A stretch of 64,000 nt of DNA, from NCBI GenBank assembly GCA_965248255.1, contig CBDFIW010000002.1:124001-188000 (forward strand), read 5' to 3'. The position numbers and the translations under genes are program-made. The stretch's first letter is position 1. Every line of letters begins with the position of its first letter. The notes below the pieces were generated by a model. The model worked only from the letters and a program-made list of their open reading frames with translations. It was not told where the DNA came from and made no database searches. The DNA is from JAKZVK01 sp965248255. GTDB taxonomy: Bacteria; Acidobacteriota; Terriglobia; Bryobacterales; UBA6623. Shown here piece by piece: positions 1-13,241 of the stretch.

Positions 1-2
1 TC

Positions 3-1211
3 GACCACACCGAGCTGTTGGCAAGCGTCGCACCGCGGCCGTTGATGATCGGCGCGGCTATTCGCGACTACGTCCCGATCCAGGGTGCGCGAGCAACCTA
101 TCGGGCGGTGTCGAAGGCCTACGCGCTGGTCCAGGCCAACGAGAAGGCGACCCTCACCGAGACCGACGACGTGCACGGGCTCAACAAGGATCTGCGTGAG
201 GCGACGGCGCGGTGGTTCTCCCACTGGCTCAGCGACGGGCGGGTGAGCGAGCAGGATCCCTCAGGCGACGTCTTGCCGGAGGAGGAGCTGCGCTGCACGG
301 CGAGCGGGCAAGTGGCCACGGCGCTCAATCCGGCGTCTACCGTGCTCAGTTGGAACCGGCGCTACGCGGACCAAACCGCCCCCAAGCGCGCCGTCCCGGC
401 CTCTCCGGATGAGTTTGCGATCTTCCGAACCGAAATCAACCGGCAGGTGCGGTTCTTGACCCGCGTCGGGAGGGTCAAGCGGGAGCGCGGCATCTTCGTG
501 CCCGACCGCGTGATCGATCCGCCGACGTTCGCCCAGGGGGATGCATTGGTCGTCTCCGACACAGGGAAAGACGAGCCGGCTCTGCGGCGAAGCGTGATTG
601 ATCCGATGGTAGCCTCCGGCTACCGTGTGACGGTGCTGGACGTGCGAGGCTGGGGGGAAACCGCGCCGCACATGCCCCAACTCGAGGTCTCGTTCTCCTG
701 GGACGAATTCTTTGCCTATCGGGCGCTCGAAGTGGGACGGCCTTTGCTCGGGCAGCGCGTCAGAGACCTGCTGGCGGCGGCCCCCAAACGGACGACGCAC
801 CGCAAGTGGACCTTGGTGGGCGTCGGCGCGGGAGCTCTCGTAGCGGCCCATGCGGCGGTGATCGACACTCGTATCAGCCGGCTCATTACCGTCGGGGGGC
901 TCCTCTCGTATCGCTCGCTGATCGACGACCCGCTAACGACGCAGCCTCTGAGCAGCGATGTACCCTCCGTCATCGGCGCCTACGACGTCAAGGAGCTTCA
1001 CGCCGCACTCGCACCCCGGCCGGTGATGGTCATCAACCCGATGGACTTACGCCGCCGGCCCGTAGAGAGGGTCAAGGCCTGGGATCACCTCGACTGGACG
1101 GCACAGGTCTACGAGATGATGGGCGCCACTGATTCGTTTCGGCTCGAAACGCAGGTCAACGCTTTGCAGATCCGTGCCGCCGTGGAAGAGTGGGTCCAGA
1201 CGAAGACGTAA
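3..1211 (+). CDS. Tandem alpha/beta hydrolase (acetylxylan-esterase-like), 5' end outside window
   Basis: The reading frame is open to the left edge, so the protein starts before the window. The first visible residues (ASVAPRPLMIGAA, then HGLNKDLREATARWFSHWL) look like the end of an alpha/beta hydrolase domain: the strand before the acid residue and a DVHG His followed by the last helix. After a linker of about 90 residues a second hydrolase-like domain follows, with VTVLDVRGWGETAPH, VGVGAG and LAAL-PRPVMVINPMDLRRRP. In this second copy the nucleophile elbow reads GVGAG where active enzymes have GxSxG, so it is probably non-catalytic. Two-domain hydrolases of this kind are common exported proteins in Solibacter-like Acidobacteria. 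The substrate cannot be told. It stands alone and is convergent with the following reductase gene. Confidence 0.7.
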   Translation, partial: DHTELLASVAPRPLMIGAAIRDYVPIQGARATYRAVSKAYALVQANEKATLTETDDVHGLNKDLREATARWFSHWLSDGRVSEQDPSGDVLPEEELRCTASGQVATALNPASTVLSWNRRYADQTAPKRAVPASPDEFAIFRTEINRQVRFLTRVGRVKRERGIFVPDRVIDPPTFAQGDALVVSDTGKDEPALRRSVIDPMVASGYRVTVLDVRGWGETAPHMPQLEVSFSWDEFFAYRALEVGRPLLGQRVRDLLAAAPKRTTHRKWTLVGVGAGALVAAHAAVIDTRISRLITVGGLLSYRSLIDDPLTTQPLSSDVPSVIGAYDVKELHAALAPRPVMVINPMDLRRRPVERVKAWDHLDWTAQVYEMMGATDSFRLETQVNALQIRAAVEEWVQTKT

Positions 1212-1338
1212 CGCCGGGCCTCGGGTGCCAACTCAGATCAGAGCCGCGGGCGTCAGCCCGCGTTGATACTCTGCCGCCCGCCACCGCTGCGCTTTGGCGA
1301 GAAGAACCCTGCCTACTTTCAGCAAGACGGCCCGGCCC

Positions 1339-2298
1339 TCAGCCGCCGGTATACTCCGCCCGGCCGCTCGCGGCCACTCGGTTGTCGCGCTTCCAGTCCT
1401 CGAGGTCGGGACCGGCGAGCTTGGCGCCCTTCTCGCGCAACTCGGCCATCTCGGTCTCGCTGTACGCAGTAAACTGCTGCGCGACCCGGACGTCGTCTTC
1501 GATCTGCCCCAGCGTCGTGCATCCCACCGCCAGGCAGTGCATCGGCAAGCTCAGGACATAGCTCAGGCATTGCTTCACGCTGAGTGATTGCAGCAGTTTA
1601 GCGTTGGCCGTGCTCTTCATCCCCTGGATGCCGAGGTTCTGCTTGCGAGCTTCGGGTAGAACCTTCTTCTCAAAACTCAAGTAGGACGCATCGGCCGGGC
1701 TGAGCGGCATGAGAATTGTGTCGAAGTCCTTGTAGAGCCCCAGCATCTCGAGATGCGCTTCGGGATCGTGGTGTCCGGTGAAGCCGATGAAACGGCATTT
1801 GCCGGCTTTCTTGGCGGCCTCGAAAGCTTCGATGGCACCGCCGGGGGCGAAGATCTTGTTGAGATCCTCGCTGGACGTGACGGAGTGGATCTGCCACAGG
1901 TCGAGGTAGTCGGTCTTGAGCTTCTTGAGCGACGTGTGCAGCTCTGCTTCCGCGCCCTTGCGGGTGCGGTCGGCGCTCTTGGTGGTGATGAAAACGTCCT
2001 TGCGGACCGCCGGCAAGACCGCGCCGAAGACTTCTTCCGAGCGACCGCTCCAGTAGCTGCGCGCATTGTCGAAGTAGTTCACACCGAGGTCATACGCGCG
2101 TTGCGTAATCGCCTTGGCTTCATCGAACGTGCAAAAGGGAAACCGCCCGCCCGCCTGGCCAATGACGGTGAGCTTCTCACCGGTCTTGCCGAACGTTCTC
2201 TTGGGAATATCTCCCGCTTTGAGCCGCGATCCCTTGGCCGAACTCGCCGTCGCCGCTAGGCCCGCGAAAGCACTGCCGAAAAAGCTTCTCCGTTTCAT
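1339..2298 (-). CDS. Tat-exported aldo/keto reductase
   Basis: An NADPH-dependent aldo/keto reductase family protein. The leader MKRRSFFGSAFAGLAA is a twin-arginine-like signal with a hydrophobic stretch, so export is expected. The mature part shows the AKR tetrad: Asp in YFDNA, Tyr in ARSYWSG, Lys in FITTKS and His in WQIHSV. A GFTGHHDPE segment and the C-terminal AVGCTTLGQIEDDV cofactor region also fit. The ATG at 2298 is preferred over an upstream GTG at 2319 because GGAGGG lies just before it and the signal peptide then starts with MKRR. Family members reduce aldehydes or sugars, but the substrate here is unknown. It is divergent from the SelA-like gene at 2581. Confidence 0.85.
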   Translation of the reverse strand: MKRRSFFGSAFAGLAATASSAKGSRLKAGDIPKRTFGKTGEKLTVIGQAGGRFPFCTFDEAKAITQRAYDLGVNYFDNARSYWSGRSEEVFGAVLPAVRKDVFITTKSADRTRKGAEAELHTSLKKLKTDYLDLWQIHSVTSSEDLNKIFAPGGAIEAFEAAKKAGKCRFIGFTGHHDPEAHLEMLGLYKDFDTILMPLSPADASYLSFEKKVLPEARKQNLGIQGMKSTANAKLLQSLSVKQCLSYVLSLPMHCLAVGCTTLGQIEDDVRVAQQFTAYSETEMAELREKGAKLAGPDLEDWKRDNRVAASGRAEYTGG

Positions 2299-2580
2299 CG
2301 ACGCCCTCCATTGAGACACAAGCGCACGGTCTCGCGACCTAATGATAGCACTGGTCGTGCGACGGTTTCAGAAGAAACGTGGTCGCGCAAAGAAACGCCA
2401 GATCGCAAGCCTTGGGTGAACTCGAAACACAACGATCGGAACCCCGGCAGGGGACGGAGAGAATTGGCGCTTCGCTCGAACGATCAGGCGGGGCGCGAAG
2501 TTGCGGCGGTACGGCGCGAAGTGATAGAAAGAATCCGCACGACCATCGACTCATTGGTTTCTTACAGAACGGGAGGAGTC

Positions 2581-4245
2581 ATGTCGGAGAAACGACTTGA
2601 AGGCATCGCTGGAGAAGCATCACTCGACGCAACGCGGCGTGAACTCTTGATGATAGGGAATGCGCTCGCTGTGCCGATGCTTTTCGGTGCCATGGACGCT
2701 AAGGCTGCACCGGGTCCACTCACCCCCGGACCGGAGATCTACCAGTCCATCGGCGTAGAACCCGTCATCAATTGCCGCGGCACCTTCACCATCATCGGAG
2801 GATCCGCCGAGCTGCCCGAGGTGCGAGCCGCAATGGATGCCGCCACGCAGTACTTCGCGCAACTGGACGAACTAGCGGACGCGGTCGGGCGGCGGCTAGC
2901 CGAACTGACCGGCGCCGAGTGAGGCATGGTTTCGTCAGGCTGCGCCGCCGGACTCAAGCATGTCACGGCCGGCTGCGTGACGGGCGGCAATCCCGAGAAA
3001 CTGATCCGCATCCCCGACCTGACCGGTCTCGACAAGACCGAGGTCGTCGTCCCCCGCACGTCGCGAACCGCCTATGACCACGCGGTTCGCAACATTGGCG
3101 TCGAGCTGATCATGGTGGATACGCCCGAGGAAATGGCGAACGCGCTGAACTCGCGCACGGCCATGATCTACTTGATGGCCGATCGTCCGGGCCGATCGAC
3201 ACCGCTCAATCTCGAAACCGTCGTCAGAATCGCGAAACGTAAAGACATCGCCGTTCTGGTCGATGCGGCGGCCGAAATACTCACGATTCCGTGTGTGCAC
3301 CTGGAGCGGGGCGCCACGGTCGTCGCGTATAGCGGCGGGAAGGCGATCCAGGGGCCACAGTGCGCCGGGCTGTTGCTGGGCCGCAAGGACATCCTCATGT
3401 CGGCGTGGCAGGCTAGCGCGCCACACCATGGCCCTGGGCGCGACAACAAGGTCGGCCGCGAAGAAACGCTGGGCATGCTGGCCGCCGTCGAAGCTTGGGT
3501 GAAGCGCGATCATGACGCCGAGTGGAGGAAGTGGCTCTCGTACTGTGACACGATCTCCAAGCGTGTATCGACGGTGGACGGCGTCACGGCGAGCGTGTAC
3601 GAGCCCGCCGCCCTGGGGAACCGCAGTCCCCGGCTGACGATCAGTTGGGACCCGAAAAAGCTTTACATTACCGGAGCAGATGTGGCCGAGGAATTGGCCC
3701 GTACCAAGCCCAGGATTGCGCTCGGCAGCGGTCGTCGCGGGAGTGGCCGCGAGTCTAACTCCGAGACCTCGATTATCATCACCGCTTGGATGATGCAACC
3801 CGGCGATGACAAGGCCGTGGGGGACCGGATTCACGACGTGTTGTCCGAGAAGCGGAGCCCCAAGCCGGACATGCAACGGCCCGGCTCCGACATCAGCGGC
3901 CATTGGGACGTCAACATCGAGTTCTTTAGCGGCGAAACCCAGCACTCCTTGTACATCGAGCAGGATGGCAATTGGATCCGGGGCGCGCACAGGACGGATT
4001 TTGAGACAAGGGAGATGTTCGGCACGATCGAAGGAGATCAGGTCACGCTCCGCAGCGACACTCCCGGCCGCAACGTCGGCGATTCCATCCCCTTCATTTT
4101 CTCGGGCGCTGTTTCCGGCGATAGCATCGTGGGACCGATCCATATGGGTGAATACCTGAACGCCAAATTCACGGCTCAGCGACACAGCTATCCACCCGCG
4201 CGCCGCCGGATACGGGTTCCCGGTGGGCCGCCATTGGCAACCTAG
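2581..4245 (+). pseudogene. SelA-like PLP-dependent enzyme with C-terminal beta domain, interrupted by in-frame TGA
   Basis: The frame stays the same from the ATG at 2581 (Shine-Dalgarno GGGAGGA just upstream) to 4245, except for a TGA at 2920-2922. The N-terminus has an RRELLMIGNALAVPMLFGA export-like segment. A fold-type I PLP domain resembling selenocysteine synthase/aminotransferase class V follows, with INCRGTFTIIGGS, SSGCAAGLKHVTAG and the presumed PLP lysine in AYSGGKAIQGPQ. From about residue 435 of the joined protein there is an extra domain beginning ISGHWDVNIEFFSG. The stop lies in TGAE-*-GMVSSG, where homologues as I remember them usually have Trp, so TGG to TGA is the simplest change. 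A paralogue with the same layout is at 35966-37532. It may be a nonsense pseudogene or a sequence error; the reaction is unknown. Confidence 0.75.
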
Positions 4246-4426
4246 GGCGGACTACGAGGGCTGGTGTGGCCTTGTCAAGTCCGCCTTACTATCTTGGAAT
4301 CGCTATCTTGCTTGGGCCGGAGCGGTTTGAGATACTGGATCGCAAAGGCATTCCGGCACGTCGGCCGCGCCGGGTGCGCAGGGCCGAGGCGCCGGAAGCA
4401 AGGTCAACCAACCCTAAAGGAGGGGA

Positions 4427-4648
4427 ATGGCGAAAGAAGAAGGCATCGAAGTACAAGGAACAATCATCGAGAAACATCCCGGCGGTATCTTCGACGTTAA
4501 GCTGGACGACGAACACGTCGTCCTGGCGCGTATCGCCGGCAAGCTCCGCAAGCACCGCATCCGCATCCTCACCGGCGACCGCGTTACGGTGGAACTGTCT
4601 CCCTACGACCTCACGCGCGGCCGCATCACCTACCGTTTTCGGTCCTAG
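4427..4648 (+). CDS. infA: Translation initiation factor IF-1
   Basis: A 73-residue single OB-fold S1-type protein that binds the ribosomal A site with IF-2 and IF-3 during initiation. The length and sequence are canonical: MAKEEGIEVQGTI, then ARIAGKLRKHRIRIL-TGDRVTVE, ending in GRITYRFRS. A strong Shine-Dalgarno (AAAGGAGGGG) lies five or so bases before the ATG. In many bacteria infA sits in the ribosomal protein cluster. Here it is alone, between a SelA-like gene and a DUF427 gene, so it may be a second copy or a relocated one. Confidence 0.95.
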   Translation: MAKEEGIEVQGTIIEKHPGGIFDVKLDDEHVVLARIAGKLRKHRIRILTGDRVTVELSPYDLTRGRITYRFRS

Positions 4649-4733
4649 CGCTCGGGTTGGCACAGGACGACCGACCGACGTGCCCGTGGATCTGCAACGT
4701 CCTTGGCGCTGGGCCTTTTCGTAGAATAGCTAC

Positions 4734-5018
4734 ATGCCGAAAGCAAGTTGGGAAGGCGTCGTGCTCGCCGAGAGCGACCACACGGAGATGGTCGAAGGTA
4801 ATCACTACTTTCCGCCGGACTCGATCAACCGGGAGTACTTCAAGCTGATCGATCAGACCTCGATGTGCCCGTGGAAGGGCACCGCGCAGTATTACGACAT
4901 CGAAGTCAACGAGGAGACGAACCCTGGGGCAGCCTGGTACTATCCCGAGCCGAAGGACGCAGCCAGTCAGATCAAGGGCCATGTCGCCTTCTGGCGCGGC
5001 GTCCAGGTCGAGGGATAG
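4734..5018 (+). CDS. DUF427 domain protein
   Basis: A 94-residue protein made of a single DUF427 domain. The signature is visible: VLAESDHTEMVEGNHYFPP, then TSMCPWKGTAQYYDIEV and AAWYYPEPKDAASQIKGHVAFW. The Cys-Pro-Trp-Lys-Gly core is the most conserved part of the family. The biochemical role is not established. It is about 85 bp downstream of infA on the same strand, with only a weak ribosome binding site. Confidence 0.85.
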   Translation: MPKASWEGVVLAESDHTEMVEGNHYFPPDSINREYFKLIDQTSMCPWKGTAQYYDIEVNEETNPGAAWYYPEPKDAASQIKGHVAFWRGVQVEG

Positions 5019-5122
5019 GGGCGCCCGATCTGCAACCGATCACCACTGGTCATAGTTCCTACCTGCCACGTTCGGCCTGCCATTGGACTGGACGGGCAGG
5101 CAGGAAAACGCGCTCCACTGTC

Positions 5123-6193
5123 CTAGGAGCTTGGCGGCGTGGCCGGCTGCTGCTGGGTACTACAGTGCAGCGCGCCGAATCCCCACGCCAGATCGATGCT
5201 GTGGATCCCGATGACCTCGCGCTGAGGGAATGCGTGGGCGAGGATTCCTAGAGCGACGCGGTCGGCCGGGTCGTTAAAGGTGGGCACAAGTACCACGCCG
5301 TTGGCGATGTAGAAGTTGGCGTAGCTGGCGGGAAGCCGGTGACCCTGGAAGTAGAGCGGTCGCGGCATTGGCAGTTCGACGACATCGAGAGGGCGTCCCT
5401 TCTCGTCGCGCATCGTGCGGAGACGGCGGAGGTTGTCCCGTAGCGGGGCGTAGTTGTCATCTTGCCGACTGCCTTCGACCACGGTAACGACTGCGCGCGG
5501 GGCGACGAAGCGGGCGACGTCGTCGATGTGGCCGTGGGTGTCGTCGCCGGCAATACCCGAACCCAGCCACAGGACGTTGCGAACGCCCAGGTAGTCGCGG
5601 AACAGTCGTTCGTAGTCGTCGACGCTGAATCCGGGGTTGCGCTGCTGGGTCGTGCCCAGAAGGCACTCCTCGGTGGTAAGGAGGCTGCCTCGTCCGTTGC
5701 CGTCGATGGCTCCACCCTCGAGGACGGCCGGCCGTCCGCCTAGCCGCGGGTGCCAGATGCGCGCGCCCAAGCGTCGGGCAATGCGTCCTGGCAAGGCGGC
5801 GTCCTTGTGGCAGTTGCGATAGCGGGCCCAGCCGTTGAAGCGCCAGCAGACGGCCGCCATCTCCCAGCGGCTGCGGACGAAGAGCGGGCCGGAGTCGCGC
5901 ACCCACGAACGGTCGGTGGGATAGCGATGAAATCTGATGGGGGAGAGGTCGATGCCGGCGTGGTCTAACATTCGCCGGGCGGCAACCTCGGTACGGCGAT
6001 CATTCACGACGAGGTGAATCTGCTCGCGATCGTGCAGGTGGCGGATGATCTCAACGTAAGCCCAGCGCACGGCCTGGATCTTGCCGGGCCAGTCGGCGCG
6101 TGTTTGCGGCCAGACGATCCAGGTCGCTTCGTGGGGTTCCCACTCAGCCGGCATGCGCAAACCGAGGGAGTGGGGAGTGTCGTCGGTGGCCAT
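5123..6193 (-). CDS. aguA: Agmatine deiminase
   Basis: Hydrolyses agmatine to N-carbamoylputrescine and ammonia, the first step of the arginine-decarboxylase route to putrescine. The 356-residue protein opens with the family motif LRMPAEWEPHEATWIVWPQ and carries TDRSWVRDSGP, LEGGAIDGNGRGSLLTTEECLL and GDDTHGHIDDVARF. The catalytic Cys is in the C-terminal GALHCSTQQQP. The ATG at 6193 gives the usual family length; the open frame continues upstream but without homology. It follows aguB by about 10 bp, so the two form an operon. Confidence 0.93.
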   Translation of the reverse strand: MATDDTPHSLGLRMPAEWEPHEATWIVWPQTRADWPGKIQAVRWAYVEIIRHLHDREQIHLVVNDRRTEVAARRMLDHAGIDLSPIRFHRYPTDRSWVRDSGPLFVRSRWEMAAVCWRFNGWARYRNCHKDAALPGRIARRLGARIWHPRLGGRPAVLEGGAIDGNGRGSLLTTEECLLGTTQQRNPGFSVDDYERLFRDYLGVRNVLWLGSGIAGDDTHGHIDDVARFVAPRAVVTVVEGSRQDDNYAPLRDNLRRLRTMRDEKGRPLDVVELPMPRPLYFQGHRLPASYANFYIANGVVLVPTFNDPADRVALGILAHAFPQREVIGIHSIDLAWGFGALHCSTQQQPATPPSS

Positions 6194-6203
6194 GGACAGG
6201 GCC

Positions 6204-7151
6204 CTACGGAACGCGCTGCTTCGTTGCTTCGTCGATGAAGCGTGAGGCGATGCCATCGTAGGCATCGATGCGACGATCACGGAGGAAAGGCCAGTTGCGA
6301 CGCGTCTCTTCGACCAGGCTGAGGTCGCAGTCGGCGACGAGGATCTGCTCGGTCGTGCCGGCCTGCGCCACGACCTGCCCGAACGGGTCGCAGACGAACG
6401 AGCCTCCCCAGAACTCGACGCCCTCGTAGGAGGCGAGCTTCGAGGGCGAGCCATCGAGGGGCCGCTCATGACCGACGCGGTTGCAGGCCGCGACGAACAC
6501 GCCGTTCGAGATGGCGTGGGCGCGCTGCGCCGTGCGCCAGGCTTCGAGCTGATTGGGCCCGTGTGCGCTCTTCTCTGACGGGTGCCAGCCGATGGCGGTC
6601 GGATAGAACAGGATCTGGGCGCCTTGCAGCGCGGTGAGGCGCGCCGCTTCGGGATACCATTGGTCCCAGCAGATGAGCACGCCGATGCGCGCAAACTCGG
6701 TGTCGAACGCCCTGAAGCCTAAATCGCCGGGCGTGAAATAGAACTTCTCGTAGTAGAGGGGGTCGTCAGGGATGTGCATCTTGCGATACAAGCCGACCAC
6801 CTCGCCTCGGGTGCCAATCACGACGGCTGAGTTGTGATAGAGACCCGCCGTGCGGCGCTCGAACACGGAGCCGATGACGACGATCCCGGCGTCCCGGGCG
6901 GCTTGGCCCAACGCCTCGGTGGTAGGCCCCGGAACGGGCTCGGCGGTGTCGAACCAGTCGGGGTTCTCCTCCTGGCAGAAGTATTGCGAGCGAAACAACT
7001 CTTGCAGGCACACGATCTGTGCACCCCCAGAAGCCGCCTGGCGAACCAAGCCGACGGCCTTGTTCAGATTGGCGTCGCGGTCGGCCGAGCACGCCATCTG
7101 AATCAACCCAACCCTACACCGGTACTCCGACCTCCCCATACCGGACTTCAT
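6204..7151 (-). CDS. aguB: N-carbamoylputrescine amidase
   Basis: A nitrilase-superfamily amidohydrolase that converts N-carbamoylputrescine to putrescine, CO2 and ammonia. The Glu-Lys-Cys triad is visible: Glu in VCLQELFRSQYFC, Lys in LYRKMHIPDD and Cys in IGVLICWDQWYPE. At 315 residues it is close to the usual length of about 295. MKSG precedes a second possible start (MGRSEY, 7139). It is the first gene of the aguB-aguA pair, which together turn agmatine into putrescine. No arginine decarboxylase gene is visible in this window. Confidence 0.93.
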   Translation of the reverse strand: MKSGMGRSEYRCRVGLIQMACSADRDANLNKAVGLVRQAASGGAQIVCLQELFRSQYFCQEENPDWFDTAEPVPGPTTEALGQAARDAGIVVIGSVFERRTAGLYHNSAVVIGTRGEVVGLYRKMHIPDDPLYYEKFYFTPGDLGFRAFDTEFARIGVLICWDQWYPEAARLTALQGAQILFYPTAIGWHPSEKSAHGPNQLEAWRTAQRAHAISNGVFVAACNRVGHERPLDGSPSKLASYEGVEFWGGSFVCDPFGQVVAQAGTTEQILVADCDLSLVEETRRNWPFLRDRRIDAYDGIASRFIDEATKQRVP

Positions 7152-7332
7152 GATTTCAGGTAGTTGGAAGGGGTGTCAACGGAGTTTGCACCTATCGAGG
7201 GCTCGGGTAGCTGCCCGGTGCATGCTGATCAGAAGCCCAACGCCAGGATCAAGCACAATCGAGACGTCCGCCGCCAAACCCGCGACCCCGGTCGCGGACC
7301 TTCCCCGGTAACTCTCTTCGCACAGCACGAAA

Positions 7333-7353
7333 CCCCGGTCGGAACGACCGGGG
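7333..7353 (-). terminator. Probable intrinsic terminator of the rRNA operon
   Basis: A perfect 9-bp GC-rich stem (CCCCGGTCG / CGACCGGGG) with a 3-nt loop lies about 17 bp past the 3' end of 5S rRNA. On the transcribed strand it is followed by TTTCG. The T tract is short, so termination efficiency is uncertain. Confidence 0.65.
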
Positions 7354-7369
7354 CTTCAGCACAAAGTTA

Positions 7370-7486
7370 ATCGGGCGGCGTCCTACTCTCCCACGCAGTT
7401 GCCCACGCAGTACCATCGGGGCTGAGGGGCTTAACGGTCGTGTTCGGGATGGGAACGGGTGTGGCCCCCTCGCTATGGCCACCCGA
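7370..7486 (-). rRNA. rrf: 5S ribosomal RNA
   Basis: About 117 nt. The minus strand contains the conserved 5S segments CCCATCCCGAACACG and GGGAGAGTAGG. It is the last gene of the rRNA operon, about 115 bp after 23S. The ends are approximate to a few bases. Confidence 0.93.
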
Positions 7487-7601
7487 AATCGTTGGCCCGT
7501 CGATTCGTGATCTGATCAACGGCGCCGAATATCGAAGGGCTCGCGCGCATCGCGTCGAGCGCAGCACTGAAGGTCGCTGGGACTCAGTGCTGAGTCAATT
7601 T

Positions 7602-10573
<2,972 letters not shown>

Positions 10574-10823
10574 ATAAAATTGACCCAGAACTGAAGTCCT
10601 GGGTCGGCGCTCGTTGAGTTCCCGCCCGCCCCAAAACACGAGGAGGACGATAACCCAGCGATGTGCTAGATGCCCTTCGATATTCAGTTTTCAAAGATCG
10701 GTTTCGGTGCTACATGTGAAACTTCAAGTGATGGAAAACCTGAAGGCTCGCATCTAGTACCTGGCTGACTGCTCGTCGACCGCTCCCTTACGGTCACGGC
10801 TCCGTCTTGGTCACAGCGCGATA

Positions 10824-10900
<77 letters not shown>

Positions 10901-10945
10901 TGGATCGCCGCAGTGTCCCTGTGTGACACCGAAGACGCAGCTTGG

Positions 10946-11021
10946 TGGTGGAGCTGATCGGGCTCGAACCGACGACCTCCTGAATGCAAATCAGGCGCTC
11001 TCCCAGCTGAGCTACAGCCCC
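10946..11021 (-). tRNA. tRNA-Ala(TGC)
   Basis: A 76-nt cloverleaf starting GGGGCTGTAGCTCAGC, with anticodon loop TTTGCAT (anticodon TGC), T arm GGTTCGAGCCC and an encoded CCA. It is proximal to 16S, so the spacer order is Ala then Ile, the reverse of the common Ile-Ala order. Confidence 0.95.
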
Positions 11022-11218
11022 CAGAACAGCTTTGATCAAACCACATCGACCGTCGCTCCGCGACTCCGACAACGCCACCCGCAAAATTGAGGCCGGTTGG
11101 ACGCCCCGGACTCCGGAAGGAGCCGGGAAAACAGTCACGAACGCGCCCCGAATCGGGTCGCGGCGGATCAGGCCGAACGTCACCGCCAGGGAAGCAGCGG
11201 TGTCGACCCACGTTCTCT

Positions 11219-12738
<1,520 letters not shown>

Positions 12739-13241
12739 GATTGACTCCCCGGCCTTACTGCGCCAGGGATAACCCGTAGAGGTCCGCCCGATTCAGACTC
12801 GGAACTGCGTTCGCAAATCTGTAAACGTCCAACCAGATTGTCAAAGATCATGACCGTGAAAGATCGCCTCCCGATGTCCGACACGGACACCGGAATCCCT
12901 TCCACGACCGGCCTCAAAACTTGATCTGGCGAAACACAACCGCTGGACGACAAGGCCGCACGCCACCAGATATCAAACTTTCAAATACCAGGAAGGTTTG
13001 CTCGGGGAACCCGGTTGCCCGGGCCTGACCCCGGCTGAGGACCAGCCTCAGCCCCATCCTTCAAGAAGTGTACCATCTCTTCACCGGGTTGTGCAACGAG
13101 AATCTGATCTTTTTCAGTCGCTTAGCCAAGCCACCACCACAGAGTGGACAATGCCTGTCCGGTGTGGCGGCCGCGACTCCTCACCGTCATCCAATGAAAC
13201 GCGGCGGTGGTTGGGAACCGCATCGGTCAGACTCGGCAGCC
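12739..13241 (-). promoter_or_regulatory. rRNA operon leader and promoter region
   Basis: About 500 bp without a gene, between 16S and the divergently placed peptidase 3' end. A plausible sigma-70-type promoter reading toward 16S is TTGCAC (13091-13096), an 18-bp spacer, and TACACT (13067-13072). Just downstream, an 8-bp stem (GGCTGAGG / CCTCAGCC, 13033-13053) with a 5-nt loop could be a leader hairpin. This assignment rests on sequence match and position only. Confidence 0.45.

Noticed and set aside
2914..2931. TGA as selenocysteine codon
   Set aside because: The expected residue is Trp, the SelA-like family is not known to contain selenocysteine, and I see no convincing SECIS-like hairpin directly after it. 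A point change is simpler.
2935..4185. A 416-codon open frame on the minus strand
   Set aside because: Antisense to the SelA-like gene, no family features, no ribosome binding site.
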